From Candidatus Nitrosotalea sp. TS (lineage in GTDB: Archaea > Thermoproteota > Nitrososphaeria > Nitrososphaerales > Nitrosopumilaceae), in NCBI RefSeq assembly GCF_011319465.1, contig NZ_RCMB01000002.1:1-64000 (forward strand): 64,000 nt of DNA, read 5' to 3'. The notes beneath the pieces were generated by a model. The model did not search any database. It was not told the origin of the DNA and saw only the letters and a list, made by a program, of their open reading frames with translations. The position numbers and the translations under genes are program-made. Below, piece by piece: positions 46,932 to 57,121 of this stretch (position 1 is its first letter; the number at the start of each line of letters is the position of its first letter).

Positions 46932-47233
46932 TGGTGACCTGATGACAATCGTTTATCTTAAACTAATCTAAAACTATGGTATTTTTTGTGTTATAGTTTT
47001 TTTACAAGTATTTACGACACCAATTATTGAATGATTTCATTGCAAGATGCAGGTCCTGCAATACTCGAATTTTTATCCCTGATCAGGGGCCTTGTACCGA
47101 TTTGGAGTACATGCAATACATTACTGCATACAACAAACAATGCAAATGTGGTAAGAACGACTGGGAGCTTGTTTCTTAGGTGTTTTTTGTTATGTGATGG
47201 TATGGTATGGATGCTTTGTAGGGTCTGAATTTG
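46932..47233. other. Intergenic region with a short ORF and a small palindrome
   Basis: About 300 bp without a supported gene. It contains a 22-codon plus-strand frame from ATG 47111 to TAG 47179 that reads QYITAYNKQCKCGKNDWELV, with a CxC, and a short palindrome TGCAGG-T-CCTGCA near 47048-47060. A longer plus-strand frame at 47031-47228 has a protein-unlike composition. No tRNA pattern was found. I see no clear function. Confidence 0.3.
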
Positions 47234-47536
47234 TTACAGATCTAGATAAATGCCGTCCGTTTTCACTTCGACCTTGTATGTCTGAAGTTTTACTCCTTTG
47301 ATGTAATCTAAGAGTTCGCCTGTTTTGATGTTATAGTGCCATAAATGAAGCGGACATTCTACTATGTCGCCTTCTAGCTTGCCTGGTGCAAGAGATCCGT
47401 CCTGATGTACACAAACCGAGTCAAGTGCATGAAAACCGTTTTGATTGAATATCGCAATTTTCTTACCGTCTACCGAAAACTCTCTACCTTTTCCTGGTGC
47501 GATTTCGTTCTTTTCTGCTACTTTTTTCCAGACCAT
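47234..47536 (-). CDS. Small Rieske [2Fe-2S] protein
   Basis: The 100-residue soluble protein has the two Rieske cluster motifs, CVHQDGSL (Cys-x-His) and CPLHLWHYN (Cys-x-x-His), 16 residues apart, and flanking EIAPGKGREFSVDGKKIAIF and VKLQTYKVEV strands. It is the ferredoxin-like form used as an electron carrier for oxygenases or nitrite reductases, with no membrane helix. The start is ATG 47536. Its partner is unknown; no oxygenase gene is adjacent. It is divergent from ahcY. Confidence 0.86.
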   Translation of the reverse strand: MVWKKVAEKNEIAPGKGREFSVDGKKIAIFNQNGFHALDSVCVHQDGSLAPGKLEGDIVECPLHLWHYNIKTGELLDYIKGVKLQTYKVEVKTDGIYLDL

Positions 47537-47587
47537 ATTTTTTTAAACAAAACCCATCCAATATTTAGATTGTTATTTTTGATAACA

Positions 47588-47596
47588 TTTTATATC
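47588..47596 (+). promoter_or_regulatory. TATA box of ahcY
   Basis: TTTTATATC is centred 25 nt upstream of the ATG at 47617, giving a leaderless transcript. Confidence 0.5.
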
Positions 47597-47616
47597 CCTG
47601 AAATTTCAACTGCCGT

Positions 47617-48858
47617 ATGAGTCAGGTAAAGGATCCAAGCCTTGCAGAAAAAGGAAAGATGTCATATGAATGGGCACGGGATCACATGCAAATTCTCACT
47701 AATACAATTGGACGATTAAAGAAATCTCAGCCTCTAAAAGGACTACGTATAGGAATATGTCTTCACATCACAAAAGAAACATCTGTCTTGATAATGGGCG
47801 CAAAAGAATTGGGCGCAGATGTAAGTGCATGTGCCGCAAATCCTCTTTCAACACAAGATGACATTGCTGCATTCTTGGCTGAAAGTGGAATTCACATTTA
47901 TGCTTGGACGGGTCAAACCTCTGAAGAATATGATTGGTGCATAGAACAGATGCTAAGTCATAAACCACAGATTCTAACAGATGATGGCTCTGACAGTCAC
48001 AGCAAGATACATGGAAATAAAAAATTTGCATCACTCAAAGTTATGGGGGGAACAGAAGAGACAACAACCGGTGTTATACGACTAAAGGCTCTTGCAAAAG
48101 AAAAGAAACTCAAGTATCCTGTAATTGCTGTCAATGATGCATACACAAAACACATGTTTGACAACAGATACGGAACAGGCCAGAGTACAATTGACGGTTA
48201 TCTCAGATCAATGAATTTGCTATTTGCGGGAAAACGTGTTGTTGTGGCAGGATATGGATGGGTAGGAAGAGGCGTTGCATCAAGATGTCGCGGAATGGGT
48301 GCAAAGGTTTGCGTTACTGAAGTTGATCCTGTAAGAGCTTTGGAGGCTCACATGGATGGTTTTGACGTTGAACCGATGGCAGAAGCTGCAAAAACAGGAG
48401 AAATATTCATCACTGCAACAGGTCAAACTGGAATCATTAGAAAAGAGCATATCCTGACTATGAGAAACGGTGCCATCATGGGCAATGTGGGACACTTTGA
48501 TGTTGAAGTAGATGCCAAGTTTTTGCTGACTGAATCAAAATCTGTACGAGAAGTTCGTCCAAATCTAGATGAGTGTTCATTAAAAAATGGAAAACGCGTT
48601 TATCTTATCGGAAAGGGAAGAATTGCCAATCTTGTTGCAGCCGAAGGACATCCGCCAGAAGTCATGGCTCAATCATTTTCAAATCAATTGCTATCCATGA
48701 TTTACATTGCAAAGAATCACAAAAAGATAGGAAAGAATGTAATCACGGTTCCACAAGAAATTGACATACAGATTGCAATCGATGCACTCAAAGCAATGAA
48801 TGTGAGCATGGACAAACCAACTGCGGCTCAGATAAAATACGGTCAAAGCTGGGCATAG
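47617..48858 (+). CDS. ahcY: Adenosylhomocysteinase
   Basis: The enzyme splits S-adenosylhomocysteine to adenosine and homocysteine, keeping SAM methylation running. Motifs: LKGLRIGICLHITKETSVLI near the start, TDDGSDSHSKIH, EETTTGVIRLKAL, the NAD loop VVVAGYGWVGRGVASRCRGM, and the C-terminal GKGRIANLVAAEGHPPEVMA (close to the family's HPxxVMD with one change). The N-terminal HxT substrate motif is HITKE. The length of 413 residues is typical. A TATA box sits 25 nt before the ATG. metG follows 30 bp later on the same strand. Confidence 0.92.
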   Translation: MSQVKDPSLAEKGKMSYEWARDHMQILTNTIGRLKKSQPLKGLRIGICLHITKETSVLIMGAKELGADVSACAANPLSTQDDIAAFLAESGIHIYAWTGQTSEEYDWCIEQMLSHKPQILTDDGSDSHSKIHGNKKFASLKVMGGTEETTTGVIRLKALAKEKKLKYPVIAVNDAYTKHMFDNRYGTGQSTIDGYLRSMNLLFAGKRVVVAGYGWVGRGVASRCRGMGAKVCVTEVDPVRALEAHMDGFDVEPMAEAAKTGEIFITATGQTGIIRKEHILTMRNGAIMGNVGHFDVEVDAKFLLTESKSVREVRPNLDECSLKNGKRVYLIGKGRIANLVAAEGHPPEVMAQSFSNQLLSMIYIAKNHKKIGKNVITVPQEIDIQIAIDALKAMNVSMDKPTAAQIKYGQSWA

Positions 48859-48888
48859 CTTAAATCACGCACAAACTTTATTCAGATA

Positions 48889-50536
48889 ATGAAAAAGGCA
48901 ATCATAACAAGTGCATTACCATATGCTAATGGTGAGATACATCTTGGCCATGTTGCCTCAACTTATTTGCCTGCTGACATAACAACAAGATTTCTCAAGC
49001 TTACAGGTACTGAAGCATATTACATATGTGCATCAGATGACTATGGAACGCCAATTCTAATTCAAGCTGAAAAAGAAAAAAAGACGCCAGAAGAATATGT
49101 CAAAGTCTGGAACAAAAGAGATTATGATGATTTCACAGCATTTGGGATAGGATTTGATCTGTTCTACAGAACAAGTTCTCCAGAAAATATTGCCTTTGTA
49201 CAGGAGACATTTAAAAAATTAATGGAAAATGGTCACATTTACGAACAAGAAATAATTCAATTCTACTGTAAGGTTGACAAAAAATTCTTGCCAGACAGAT
49301 ACGTGATAGGCAGATGTCCATATTGCAAGGCAGAAGAACAATATTCAGACTTGTGTGAAAAATGCGGCAGAGTGCCACAAGAGATTGAAGAGCCAAAATG
49401 TTCGCTTTGCAAGAATCCACCAACAAAAGAAAAGACCAAGCACTACTTTTTCAAACTGACAAACTTTGTAAAAGAACTAAATGAATGGCTTGCAGGGGAC
49501 TCTCATCTACAAAAGGACGTGAAAAAATACGTACAAAATTGGATAAAAGATGGCCTGGTAGATTGGGATATCACAAGGGACATTACTTGGGGAGTGCCTA
49601 TTCCACTTGAAGAGGCCAAGGGCCAAGTCTTCTATGGCTGGTTTGATAACCATCTTGCATACATCTCTTCAGCGCTAAAGTTTCTAGATAACAAGGGTAT
49701 CAGATGGCAAAGAATTCTGGAATTCTGCTGACATTTACCACTTTATTGGTAAAGATATCGTATACCATCATTATCTGTTTTTGCCTGCAATGAGAATTGG
49801 AATAAAAAAAGAGTACAAACTTCCTGACTATATCCCAACCAGGGGGCATCTCATGCTACAATCAAAAAAGATCTCAAAGAGCCGTAATTGGTATATTGGC
49901 CTAAGGGATTTTCTTCAAATCTATCCGTCTGATTATTTGAGATTCTATTTGACGTTGATTACGCCATATAGTCAAGATGATCTTAATTTTGATTGGGACG
50001 AGTTTGCAGCCAGGATCAACTCTGAACTAATAGGAAACCTTGGCAACTTTGTCAATCGAGCACTTGGTTTTACAAAAAAGAGTACGGGTGGTGTAATTCC
50101 TTCAACTGGTGATCTTGATTCTGTTGATAATGAAGCACAAGACAAGATCAAAAATTTCGTAAAAGAACTGACGCCGCTAATGGAAGAAAATAATCTTGAC
50201 AGGGCATTAAAGAAGATCTTGGAGTTTTCTGCATACTTTAACCAATATTTTCAGAAAAAAGAACCGTGGAAGGGTGGTGCAGGTACAAACAACTGCATAT
50301 TCATTTCGGTGCACGCGGTGCGCTCTATTGCAATAGCACTTTATCCGTTTTTGCCAGAATCATCACAGAGAATATGGTCACAACTTAACTTGGCAGGAAA
50401 TGTATCTGAACAATCCTGGCACTCCATGTCTGAAATTGCAATAAAATCAGGTCATAATCTGGGCGAGGCTACTCCACTTTTCAAGAAAGTAGAGTCGGCA
50501 GATATTGAGACACACAAATCAAAACTTGGACAGTAA
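48889..50536 (+). CDS. metG: Methionine--tRNA ligase (frame broken once)
   Basis: The synthetase reads ITSALPYANGEIHLGHVAST (HIGH variant HLGH), a double zinc knuckle CPYC, CEKC and CSLCKNPP, and the catalytic VPIPLEEAKGQVFYGWFDN. The break is near 49700, where one extra base explains it; corrected, it reads DNKGIDGKEFWNSADIYHF. The rest, in the next frame, has LMLQSKKISKSRNWYI (KMSKS variant) and a helical anticodon domain. The corrected protein is about 549 residues, with no C-terminal tRNA-binding OB domain. The ATG at 48889 follows the ahcY stop by 30 bp. Confidence 0.9.
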
Positions 50537-51768
50537 ATGACACTAGACTGGGTCTCAAGGGATGGAAAACTAATACTTGGTGCACGAGTTGTCAGAACAT
50601 TCTCATATGGTTTTCTGAGCGTAATTTTAGCAATCTATCTCAACTTGCTTGGATTCAGTTCAATCTTAATCGGGGTTGTTTTAACTGCCACACTAGTAAA
50701 TAGCGTAATTTTCAACCTGATCTCAAGCGTATATGCCGATAAGATAGGGCGCAGAAAATTTTTGATTCTTTATGCAATACTGATGGTCATCTCATCTGCC
50801 ATCTTTTTCCTAACTGACAACTATGTGGCACTAATTGCTGCCGCGCTTATTGGAACAATCAACGTAACCGGATCTGAGGTAGGGGCATTCTTATCACTTG
50901 AGCAAGCCATTTTGCCCCAAACGATAAATGATGAAAAGAAGAGAACTTCGATTTTTTCTATCTATAACATGGTGGGAACATTTGCCATGTCTGGAGGCGT
51001 GCTTCTTTCGGGACTACCACATATTCTTTCGCAACAACTCGGACTTGGGCAAATACCTGCAATCAAACTTCTCTTTCTTGCATATGCAGCATGTGCATTA
51101 GGTGCCCTTGTAATCTATCTTGTGTTATCGCCCAAGATTGAGCTCAAATCCAAGAATAAAGATGCCAGTTCATTTCGTAGCATCACACCCCAATCTCAAA
51201 GTGTTATCAAGAAAATGTCTTCGCTGTTTGCCGTTGATTCTTTTGCAGGAGGATTTGTGATACAAAGCATAGTTTCATTTTGGTTCTATACAAAGTTTGG
51301 CGCTGACTTGTCTACTCTGTCTTACATTTTCACAATAGCTGGCATACTCACAGCCGTATCGTATTTGCTAGCAAGCAAGATAGCATCAAAGATTGGTCTT
51401 GTCAATACGATGATCTATACCCACATTCCATCCAACATTCTTTTGATATTGGTGGCATTTGCACCAAGCTTTCCAATTGCTATTGGGTTGTATTTTGCAA
51501 GAATGAGCATATCGCAGATGGATGTTCCAACGCGTCAGTCATATCTGATGGCAGTAGTAAATGAAAACGAACGTGTTGCAGCAGCAGGAATCACTAATAC
51601 ATCAAGAAACATTGCCCAGTCAGTTGGTCCGTCGCTTGCCGGAGCTATAATGGGATCGCTCTTATCTGCCCCTTCATTATTGGCGGCGTGTTAAAGTTAG
51701 CATATGACATAGGGCTATTTCTAAATTTTAGAAAAATAAAACCTCCAGAAGAGACTCTAGGTGTTTGA
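50537..51768 (+). CDS. MFS-type membrane transporter (frame broken once at the end)
   Basis: About twelve hydrophobic segments. The intracellular loop motif YADKIGRRKFLI (G-x-x-x-D-R/K-like) lies near residue 70, and NTSRNIAQSVGPSLAGAI near the C-terminus resembles the family's helix 11. A missing C near 51672 shifts the frame so the tail reads GGVLKLAYDIGLFLNFRKIK to a stop at 51766-51768, overlapping the convergent NAD-binding protein gene by 12 bp. The corrected length is about 410 residues. It starts at ATG 50537 directly after the metG stop. The substrate is unknown. Confidence 0.8.
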
Positions 51769-52653
51769 TTTTTTTATTTTCTCAAGATATGAGAGAATTC
51801 CTGTATAGTCAATATTGCCAAATCCATCTTTGACTGCGTTTTGATACAATTCATTTGCAAGCCTGGCAACAGGCAAATCGGCACCAAATTCTTTAGCGGT
51901 ATAATTTATCTCATCGAGGTCTTTTTGCATCACGTTTAGAAAGAAACTTGGCTCAAAAACCCCTTTTGCCATCTTTGGCCCTTTGAGAGTACTCATTCCT
52001 GTCTTAAAATAGGTGGAATTTAGAACCTCTAAGAAAAGAAGCGGGTCCAGACCTGATTTTTTTACCAATATGATGCCTTCAGATATGGCCAATGCCAAAA
52101 TTGAAATCTGCAAGTTCATGGCAAGCTTCATTGCATCTGCAGACCCATTGTCTCCAAGATAAAACGTTCTCTCCCCTATTGAATCAAAAACAGATTTGCA
52201 TCTTTCGTAAATTTCTTTTTTACCTCCTATCATGACTACAAGCTGACCTTTTTCTGCAAGCGGTGGCCCGCCCATCACTGGGCTGTCGATCATTGGAATT
52301 CCATATTGCAAATATTTCTCAGCTATTTTTCTTGATGAAATGGGACTGATTGTGCTCATGTCTGACACAATCAATTTTTCGTGTTTGCCATGTATGATCC
52401 CGTCTTTGCCAAATGATATGGACTTGACAGCTTCTGCATCCTTTACTATGGTGATAACAATATCTGATCTTTCAGCTACTTGCTTTGGAGACTTTGCAAC
52501 TTGTGCGCCAATGTTTTTGAGCGATTCTGTTTTTTTCTCTGTTCTATTGTATACTGTAACCTTGTGTCCAGTATTAAGAAGACGTGTTGCAACTGCTTTT
52601 CCAAGCAGTCCTGTACCAATGATTCCAACATTCATTATATCATTATTTTTCAT
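51757..52653 (-). CDS. 3-hydroxyisobutyrate dehydrogenase-family NAD(P)-binding protein
   Basis: The 298-residue protein has the beta-hydroxyacid dehydrogenase order: VGIIGTGLLGKAVATRLLNT (NAD(P) loop), IDSPVMGGPPLAEKGQLVVM (substrate loop), and GSADAMKLAMNLQISILAL (the catalytic Lys and Asn). Members reduce short acid semialdehydes or oxidise hydroxyacids. In a 3HP/4HB organism it is a candidate for a malonic or succinic semialdehyde reductase, an inference only. Start ATG 52653 with alternatives two codons in. Confidence 0.78.
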   Translation of the reverse strand: MKNNDIMNVGIIGTGLLGKAVATRLLNTGHKVTVYNRTEKKTESLKNIGAQVAKSPKQVAERSDIVITIVKDAEAVKSISFGKDGIIHGKHEKLIVSDMSTISPISSRKIAEKYLQYGIPMIDSPVMGGPPLAEKGQLVVMIGGKKEIYERCKSVFDSIGERTFYLGDNGSADAMKLAMNLQISILALAISEGIILVKKSGLDPLLFLEVLNSTYFKTGMSTLKGPKMAKGVFEPSFFLNVMQKDLDEINYTAKEFGADLPVARLANELYQNAVKDGFGNIDYTGILSYLEKIKKSNT

Positions 52654-52679
52654 GACAGTGTTTTTTTCTATTGCATCAT

Positions 52680-53204
52680 TTATGTGACAAGTGCTTTGAA
52701 TCTATCGTCGTCTCGAAGAATATCAAAATCTTTGTCACCACTGGCTTTTATTGCATATTCTGGATCAAGAACTATTGCGTGTTCAAGAAAGACCAAAGCT
52801 TCTTCAGATATTTTTCTGGAGTGATTTGCTGCAGGCTTTGTGGTACAACGCACTGGCATGTTTTGGCTCTTGTACTAGAATTTTATCATAACATGCTATG
52901 GCTTCGTCATACTTTTGGAGGTAATGCAGGGCAAGTCCTTTGTTTAAAAGACAAATTACATGATTTGATTTTAGTTTCAAAACCATATCATAGGAAGAAA
53001 TGGCGTCATTGTACCTGCCTATCTTTCCCAGGACATTTCCCTTGTTAATTAAAGCATTCAGGTGTGTTGGGTTTACGGCCAGAACCTTGTCAAAATAAAA
53101 TATGGCATCCTTGGGTTGCCTCGCTTTGCATGTCCCAAGCCAATGCTATAAAAATACTCAAGACTTGCCTCTTCATCATCTGAGGTAAAGCGTATTCCCT
53201 TCAT
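52680..53204 (-). CDS. TPR-repeat protein (frame broken twice)
   Basis: From ATG 53204 the reverse strand gives KGIRFTSDDEEASLEYFYSI, then TPR units NPTHLNALINKGNVLGKIGR, DMVLKLKSNHVICLLNKGLA and ILVQEPKHASALYHKAC, and a last segment VFLEHAIVLDPEYAIKASGD with KDFDILRDDDRFKALV. A missing base near 53113 and a change between 52807 and 52835 shift the frame; corrected length is about 174 residues. TPRs bind proteins; the partner is unknown. It is about 26 bp upstream of the hydroxyacid-dehydrogenase-like gene on the same strand. Its stop was found by reading the corrected frame. Confidence 0.7.
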
Positions 53205-53214
53205 TCTGGTATGT

Positions 53215-53406
53215 ATGACACGCTATTTGATAAAAGCTACTGAATCTGATCAAATTGATAAGGTACTGCCATGGTATCATAAAGACATGGAAAAGCTCAG
53301 GGCATGCCCAATTTGTCCTAATTGTGGTTCTAGAAAATTTGACAAGATAAAGGCCAAAGATACCATTGTTAGATGCGTAAAATGTGGAAAAGAAATGACT
53401 ATTTGA
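53215..53406 (+). CDS. Small zinc-ribbon protein
   Basis: The 63-residue protein has a helical start, TRYLIKATESDQIDKVLPWY, and a C-terminal zinc ribbon, CPICPNCGSRKF and VRCVKCGKEM, with CxxC pairs (the first region has an extra Cys). Such ribbons bind nucleic acid or proteins. It starts at ATG 53215, 10 bp from the divergent TPR gene. I do not recognise the exact family. Confidence 0.65.
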   Translation: MTRYLIKATESDQIDKVLPWYHKDMEKLRACPICPNCGSRKFDKIKAKDTIVRCVKCGKEMTI

Positions 53407-53499
53407 TTATTGTATGTTGCAATACTGTTGACATTTTCAAGTTTCTTATCTGAAAAATTTCTTGTGCTAAATCGTACCTGATTTTCAGACCGGAGAAAA

Positions 53500-53718
53500 T
53501 TATTCTAATGAGCCTGACCTGAGAAACTCTAGGCTTTCTTTTTCAAACAGATCTGATTTTTCCTTTACCTGTTTTATGGAAGAATATAGTCTGAACAATA
53601 ATTCATCGCTAGGCTGGGTAGTTTCCAAAAGTTTACGATCTATGCCGTATTCTTCTATTACTTGCCACATTTCATCTAATGATAATTTCGAACTCAATTT
53701 GCTCCCCGTTGGATACAA
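53500..53718 (-). CDS. Small hypothetical protein
   Basis: The 72-residue protein reads YPTGSKLSSKLSLDEMWQVI and EYGIDRKLLETTQPSDELL, ending FEKESLEFLRSGSLE. It is helical, charged and without membrane segments. It is preceded by a good ATG at 53718, and an AT-rich region follows on the upstream side. I do not recognise the family. It has protein-like composition in this frame only. Confidence 0.48.
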   Translation of the reverse strand: MYPTGSKLSSKLSLDEMWQVIEEYGIDRKLLETTQPSDELLFRLYSSIKQVKEKSDLFEKESLEFLRSGSLE

Positions 53719-53920
53719 AATTATTCCAGTATTTAAAAATTATTCAGAATTGGAGTAAACTGCCCGATCTTAAATGATGTGTATAAATAACAAATTGTTG
53801 ACTCGATTTGGATGTTAGAAGCTTTATTTTTTTGAATGTTAATGTCTTTAGATCTTATTTTGGATGCATTTCTAATCTGTTTTACACATATTGCAAATTT
53901 TTTTGCCACGAAAAATAGAA

Positions 53921-54340
53921 TTAATTAAAGAATTTCATCTTGCTAGCACTAGTTTCTGATACCAGATCTTTTACGACATTTACAATGTCATTGATATCAA
54001 ATGGCTTGTGAATTACCGCCGAAGCACGTAATTGTTCCAATCGTTCAGCCGTTGTTGCAGCAAGATCTGACGTGACCATGACGACTATGGCTGTGGGATT
54101 GATCTCCCGAATCTTTTCCAAAGCGTATATGCCGTCTCCATTGGGCATGACAACGTCTAAAAATGTGATATCTGGCTTGAGGGTGCGGTATAATTCGACT
54201 GCCTCTTGACCATTTCGTCCTTTACCCACAACTACAAAGTTTTTCAATTGCAATAATTCTACAAAAAGGGTCAGAATGTCAGGATTGTCATCTACTGCTA
54301 GTGCCTTTATGCTTTGTTCCTTCTCTCCCACTAGTACCAA
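53921..54340 (-). CDS. CheY-like response regulator receiver protein
   Basis: The 139-residue protein is a single receiver domain: ALAVDDNPDILTLFVELLQL with the acidic pair DD, KPDITFLDVVMPNGDG with the phosphate-accepting Asp, VVMVTSDLAA with the conserved Thr/Ser, and VIHKPFDINDIVNVV with the Lys. No output domain follows, so it acts like CheY or SpoOF, by binding another protein. The partner kinase is not in this window. Start ATG 54340 or the later Met-free start near VGEKEQS. Confidence 0.84.
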   Translation of the reverse strand: MVLVGEKEQSIKALAVDDNPDILTLFVELLQLKNFVVVGKGRNGQEAVELYRTLKPDITFLDVVMPNGDGIYALEKIREINPTAIVVMVTSDLAATTAERLEQLRASAVIHKPFDINDIVNVVKDLVSETSASKMKFFN

Positions 54341-54601
54341 AATGATTAATTTACTATTTAAGGTATCTTTTGATAATTGTTTTCCTTTAAAGGGAAATGA
54401 TATCAGTGAAGAGGTTGGGTATGTGTCAAGATCAAATATTGTTCAAAAGAAACTTTGCCTGATAAAACAAAGAATCTGTTGTCTGGGGAAAAATTTGCAG
54501 TAATTGGCCAGATATCTTGCCCGCTTGTGGTCTGTAAATAGTGTAGGCATCCTTCATTTTCTACTCGTGTTTTCTGACTGGAATCTATTGAATTTGCCCT
54601 C

Positions 54602-54620
54602 AAAACGTATTGTACGTTTT
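54602..54620. promoter_or_regulatory. Operator-like palindrome upstream of ilvC
   Basis: AAAACGTA (54602-54609), TTG, TACGTTTT (54613-54620) is a perfect 8-bp inverted repeat. Its right arm runs straight into a TATA-like TTTTTATTT (54617-54625), about 27 nt before the ilvC ATG at 54648. A protein bound here would block TBP, so a repressor site is plausible. Binding has not been shown. Confidence 0.5.
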
Positions 54621-54638
54621 TATTTCGAGTATTTTTAA

Positions 54639-55648
<1,010 letters not shown>

Positions 55649-55653
55649 TTTCT

Positions 55654-56076
55654 CTAGCTTTTCCTAGTTTTTGTCAAGTTGGACTGGATAAAGTCAATTA
55701 TGGTTGGCAGTGGTGTACCAGGTCCGAAATTTCCTAACACTCCTGCTTTTTCAAGTGCCTGTTTGTCGTCATGTGGAATAACTCCGCCGCCTATTACAAG
55801 AACATCGCTAATTCCTTTTTCTCTGAGAGCTTTTACAACTCTTGGAAACAGAGTCAAGTGTGCGCCATTTAGCAGACTCAGTGCTATGACATTGACATCT
55901 TCGTCTTCTGCAATCTGTGCAATCCTGTCAGGTGTTGCAAACAGGCCAGAGTAAATGACTTCCATTCCGGCGTCCCTGAATGCCCTGCACAATACAAGGG
56001 CGCCTCTATCGTGACCGTCTAACCCTAATTTTGATACCAATATTCTGATTCGCTTTGTCTGGGTTTTCTGCGACAT
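55654..56076 (-). CDS. Methylmalonyl-CoA mutase, small (B12-binding) subunit
   Basis: A cobalamin-binding domain in 140 residues: RIRILVSKLGLDGHDRGALV holds the DxHxxG motif with the His that ligates cobalt, followed by NVIALSLLNGAHLTLFPRVV and VLVIGGGVIPHDD, and PTIIDFIQ at the end. In archaea the mutase is made of separate large and small subunits. It converts methylmalonyl-CoA to succinyl-CoA in the 3HP/4HB cycle. The start ATG 56076 gives SQKTQTKRIRI; a longer frame from 56160 adds residues that do not fit. It is divergent from meaB. Confidence 0.88.
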   Translation of the reverse strand: MSQKTQTKRIRILVSKLGLDGHDRGALVLCRAFRDAGMEVIYSGLFATPDRIAQIAEDEDVNVIALSLLNGAHLTLFPRVVKALREKGISDVLVIGGGVIPHDDKQALEKAGVLGNFGPGTPLPTIIDFIQSNLTKTRKS

Positions 56077-56195
56077 GATATCTTGAAAGTACAAACTGGG
56101 TTTTAAAACCTTTATTGGAAAATTCAAAAGATACGAGTTTATTTGATATTGCTGCAACAAGATTTTATTGTGCGCATGGTACGTGATTGTTCTAT

Positions 56196-57110
56196 ATGGA
56201 TTTAGTAAAGGATCTCAAGCAAGGCAATAGAAGGGCCATTGCAAGAGCGATATCGCTGGTTGAAAACGACGAAAAAGAAGCAAAGTCTCTGGTCAAAAAA
56301 ATCTTCAAGAGTTCTGGAAAATCAATCACTATAGGCATAACCGGTCCTGCAGGGGCTGGCAAGAGCACTCTAATCAACAAAACAAGCATTGAGCTCAACA
56401 AACTTGGCTACAAGACAGCTGTTCTTGCAATCGATCCTACAAGTCACATAACTGGGGGCGCAATTCTTGGTGACAGGGTGCGCATGACAGAATCCACCGA
56501 CTCTGGAACTTATATCCGCAGCATGGCATCAAGGGGTGCCACAGGCGCAGTCTCTCTTGCGTTGCGAAACAGCATCCGGGTGCTGGAGTTTTCCGGATTT
56601 AATCCGATAATAATTGAAAGTGTTGGGGCAGGACAGACTGAAGTTGACATATCGCGAGTTGTTGATGTGACTATAGTGGTCTTTAACCCAAACACTGGTG
56701 ATAACATTCAAACAATAAAAGCAGGTTTAACTGAGATTGGAGATATTTACCTGATTAACAAAAGCGACCTGTCTGGGGCAAATCAGCTATTTGACTCTGT
56801 AAGGGATTTCATAGGCATGTCGGAAAAAAACCCAACAGTCATGATGACGTCTGCCAAATCAAACAAGGGGATAACAGAATTTGCAAAAAAACTGAAAGAA
56901 TTGATGGAATCGCAAAAAAAATCGAAGAAACAAAAGGAAGAGGCAAGGCTTGACGCAGAACTGAAGGATATTATTTTAAATAATGTTAAAAATAAAGTGA
57001 GCAACATGCTTGATTCAAGTAGTGTTTATGCTAAATATCTCAAAAAGGTACAAAAAAAGGACATGGATCCGTTCGAAGCTGCAGACAAGATGTCTAAACT
57101 GTTAAAATGA
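56196..57110 (+). CDS. meaB: Methylmalonyl-CoA mutase-associated GTPase (MeaB/ArgK type)
   Basis: The G3E GTPase protects and reloads the B12 mutase. The P-loop is ITGPAGAGKSTLINKTSI near residue 50, with AILGDRVRMTESTDSGTYIR, RGATGAVSLALRNSIRVL, IIESVGAGQTEVDISRVVDV and NKSDLSGANQ (G4). Start ATG 56196 (DLVKDLKQGN); the upstream TTG 56187 adds three residues. It is followed after 11 bp by the mutase large subunit, and the mutase small subunit lies on the other strand, so all three are clustered as in other 3HP/4HB archaea. Confidence 0.88.
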   Translation: MDLVKDLKQGNRRAIARAISLVENDEKEAKSLVKKIFKSSGKSITIGITGPAGAGKSTLINKTSIELNKLGYKTAVLAIDPTSHITGGAILGDRVRMTESTDSGTYIRSMASRGATGAVSLALRNSIRVLEFSGFNPIIIESVGAGQTEVDISRVVDVTIVVFNPNTGDNIQTIKAGLTEIGDIYLINKSDLSGANQLFDSVRDFIGMSEKNPTVMMTSAKSNKGITEFAKKLKELMESQKKSKKQKEEARLDAELKDIILNNVKNKVSNMLDSSSVYAKYLKKVQKKDMDPFEAADKMSKLLK

Positions 57111-57121
57111 GAGAATAAGAT

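Noticed and set aside
47031-47228. Plus-strand ORF in the intergenic region
   Set aside because: Composition is protein-unlike, rich in Leu/Cys/Val with no motif, and no homologous phrase. Only a 22-codon CxC frame inside is mentioned.
53760-53920. AT-rich spacer near the response regulator
   Set aside because: No ORF or repeat of note was found. It appears to be ordinary promoter and terminator DNA.
54403-54603. Minus-strand ORF of 66 codons before ilvC
   Set aside because: It overlaps the palindrome before the ilvC promoter, has no recognised motif, and the only start is a TTG. It might be a gene fragment but I cannot support it.
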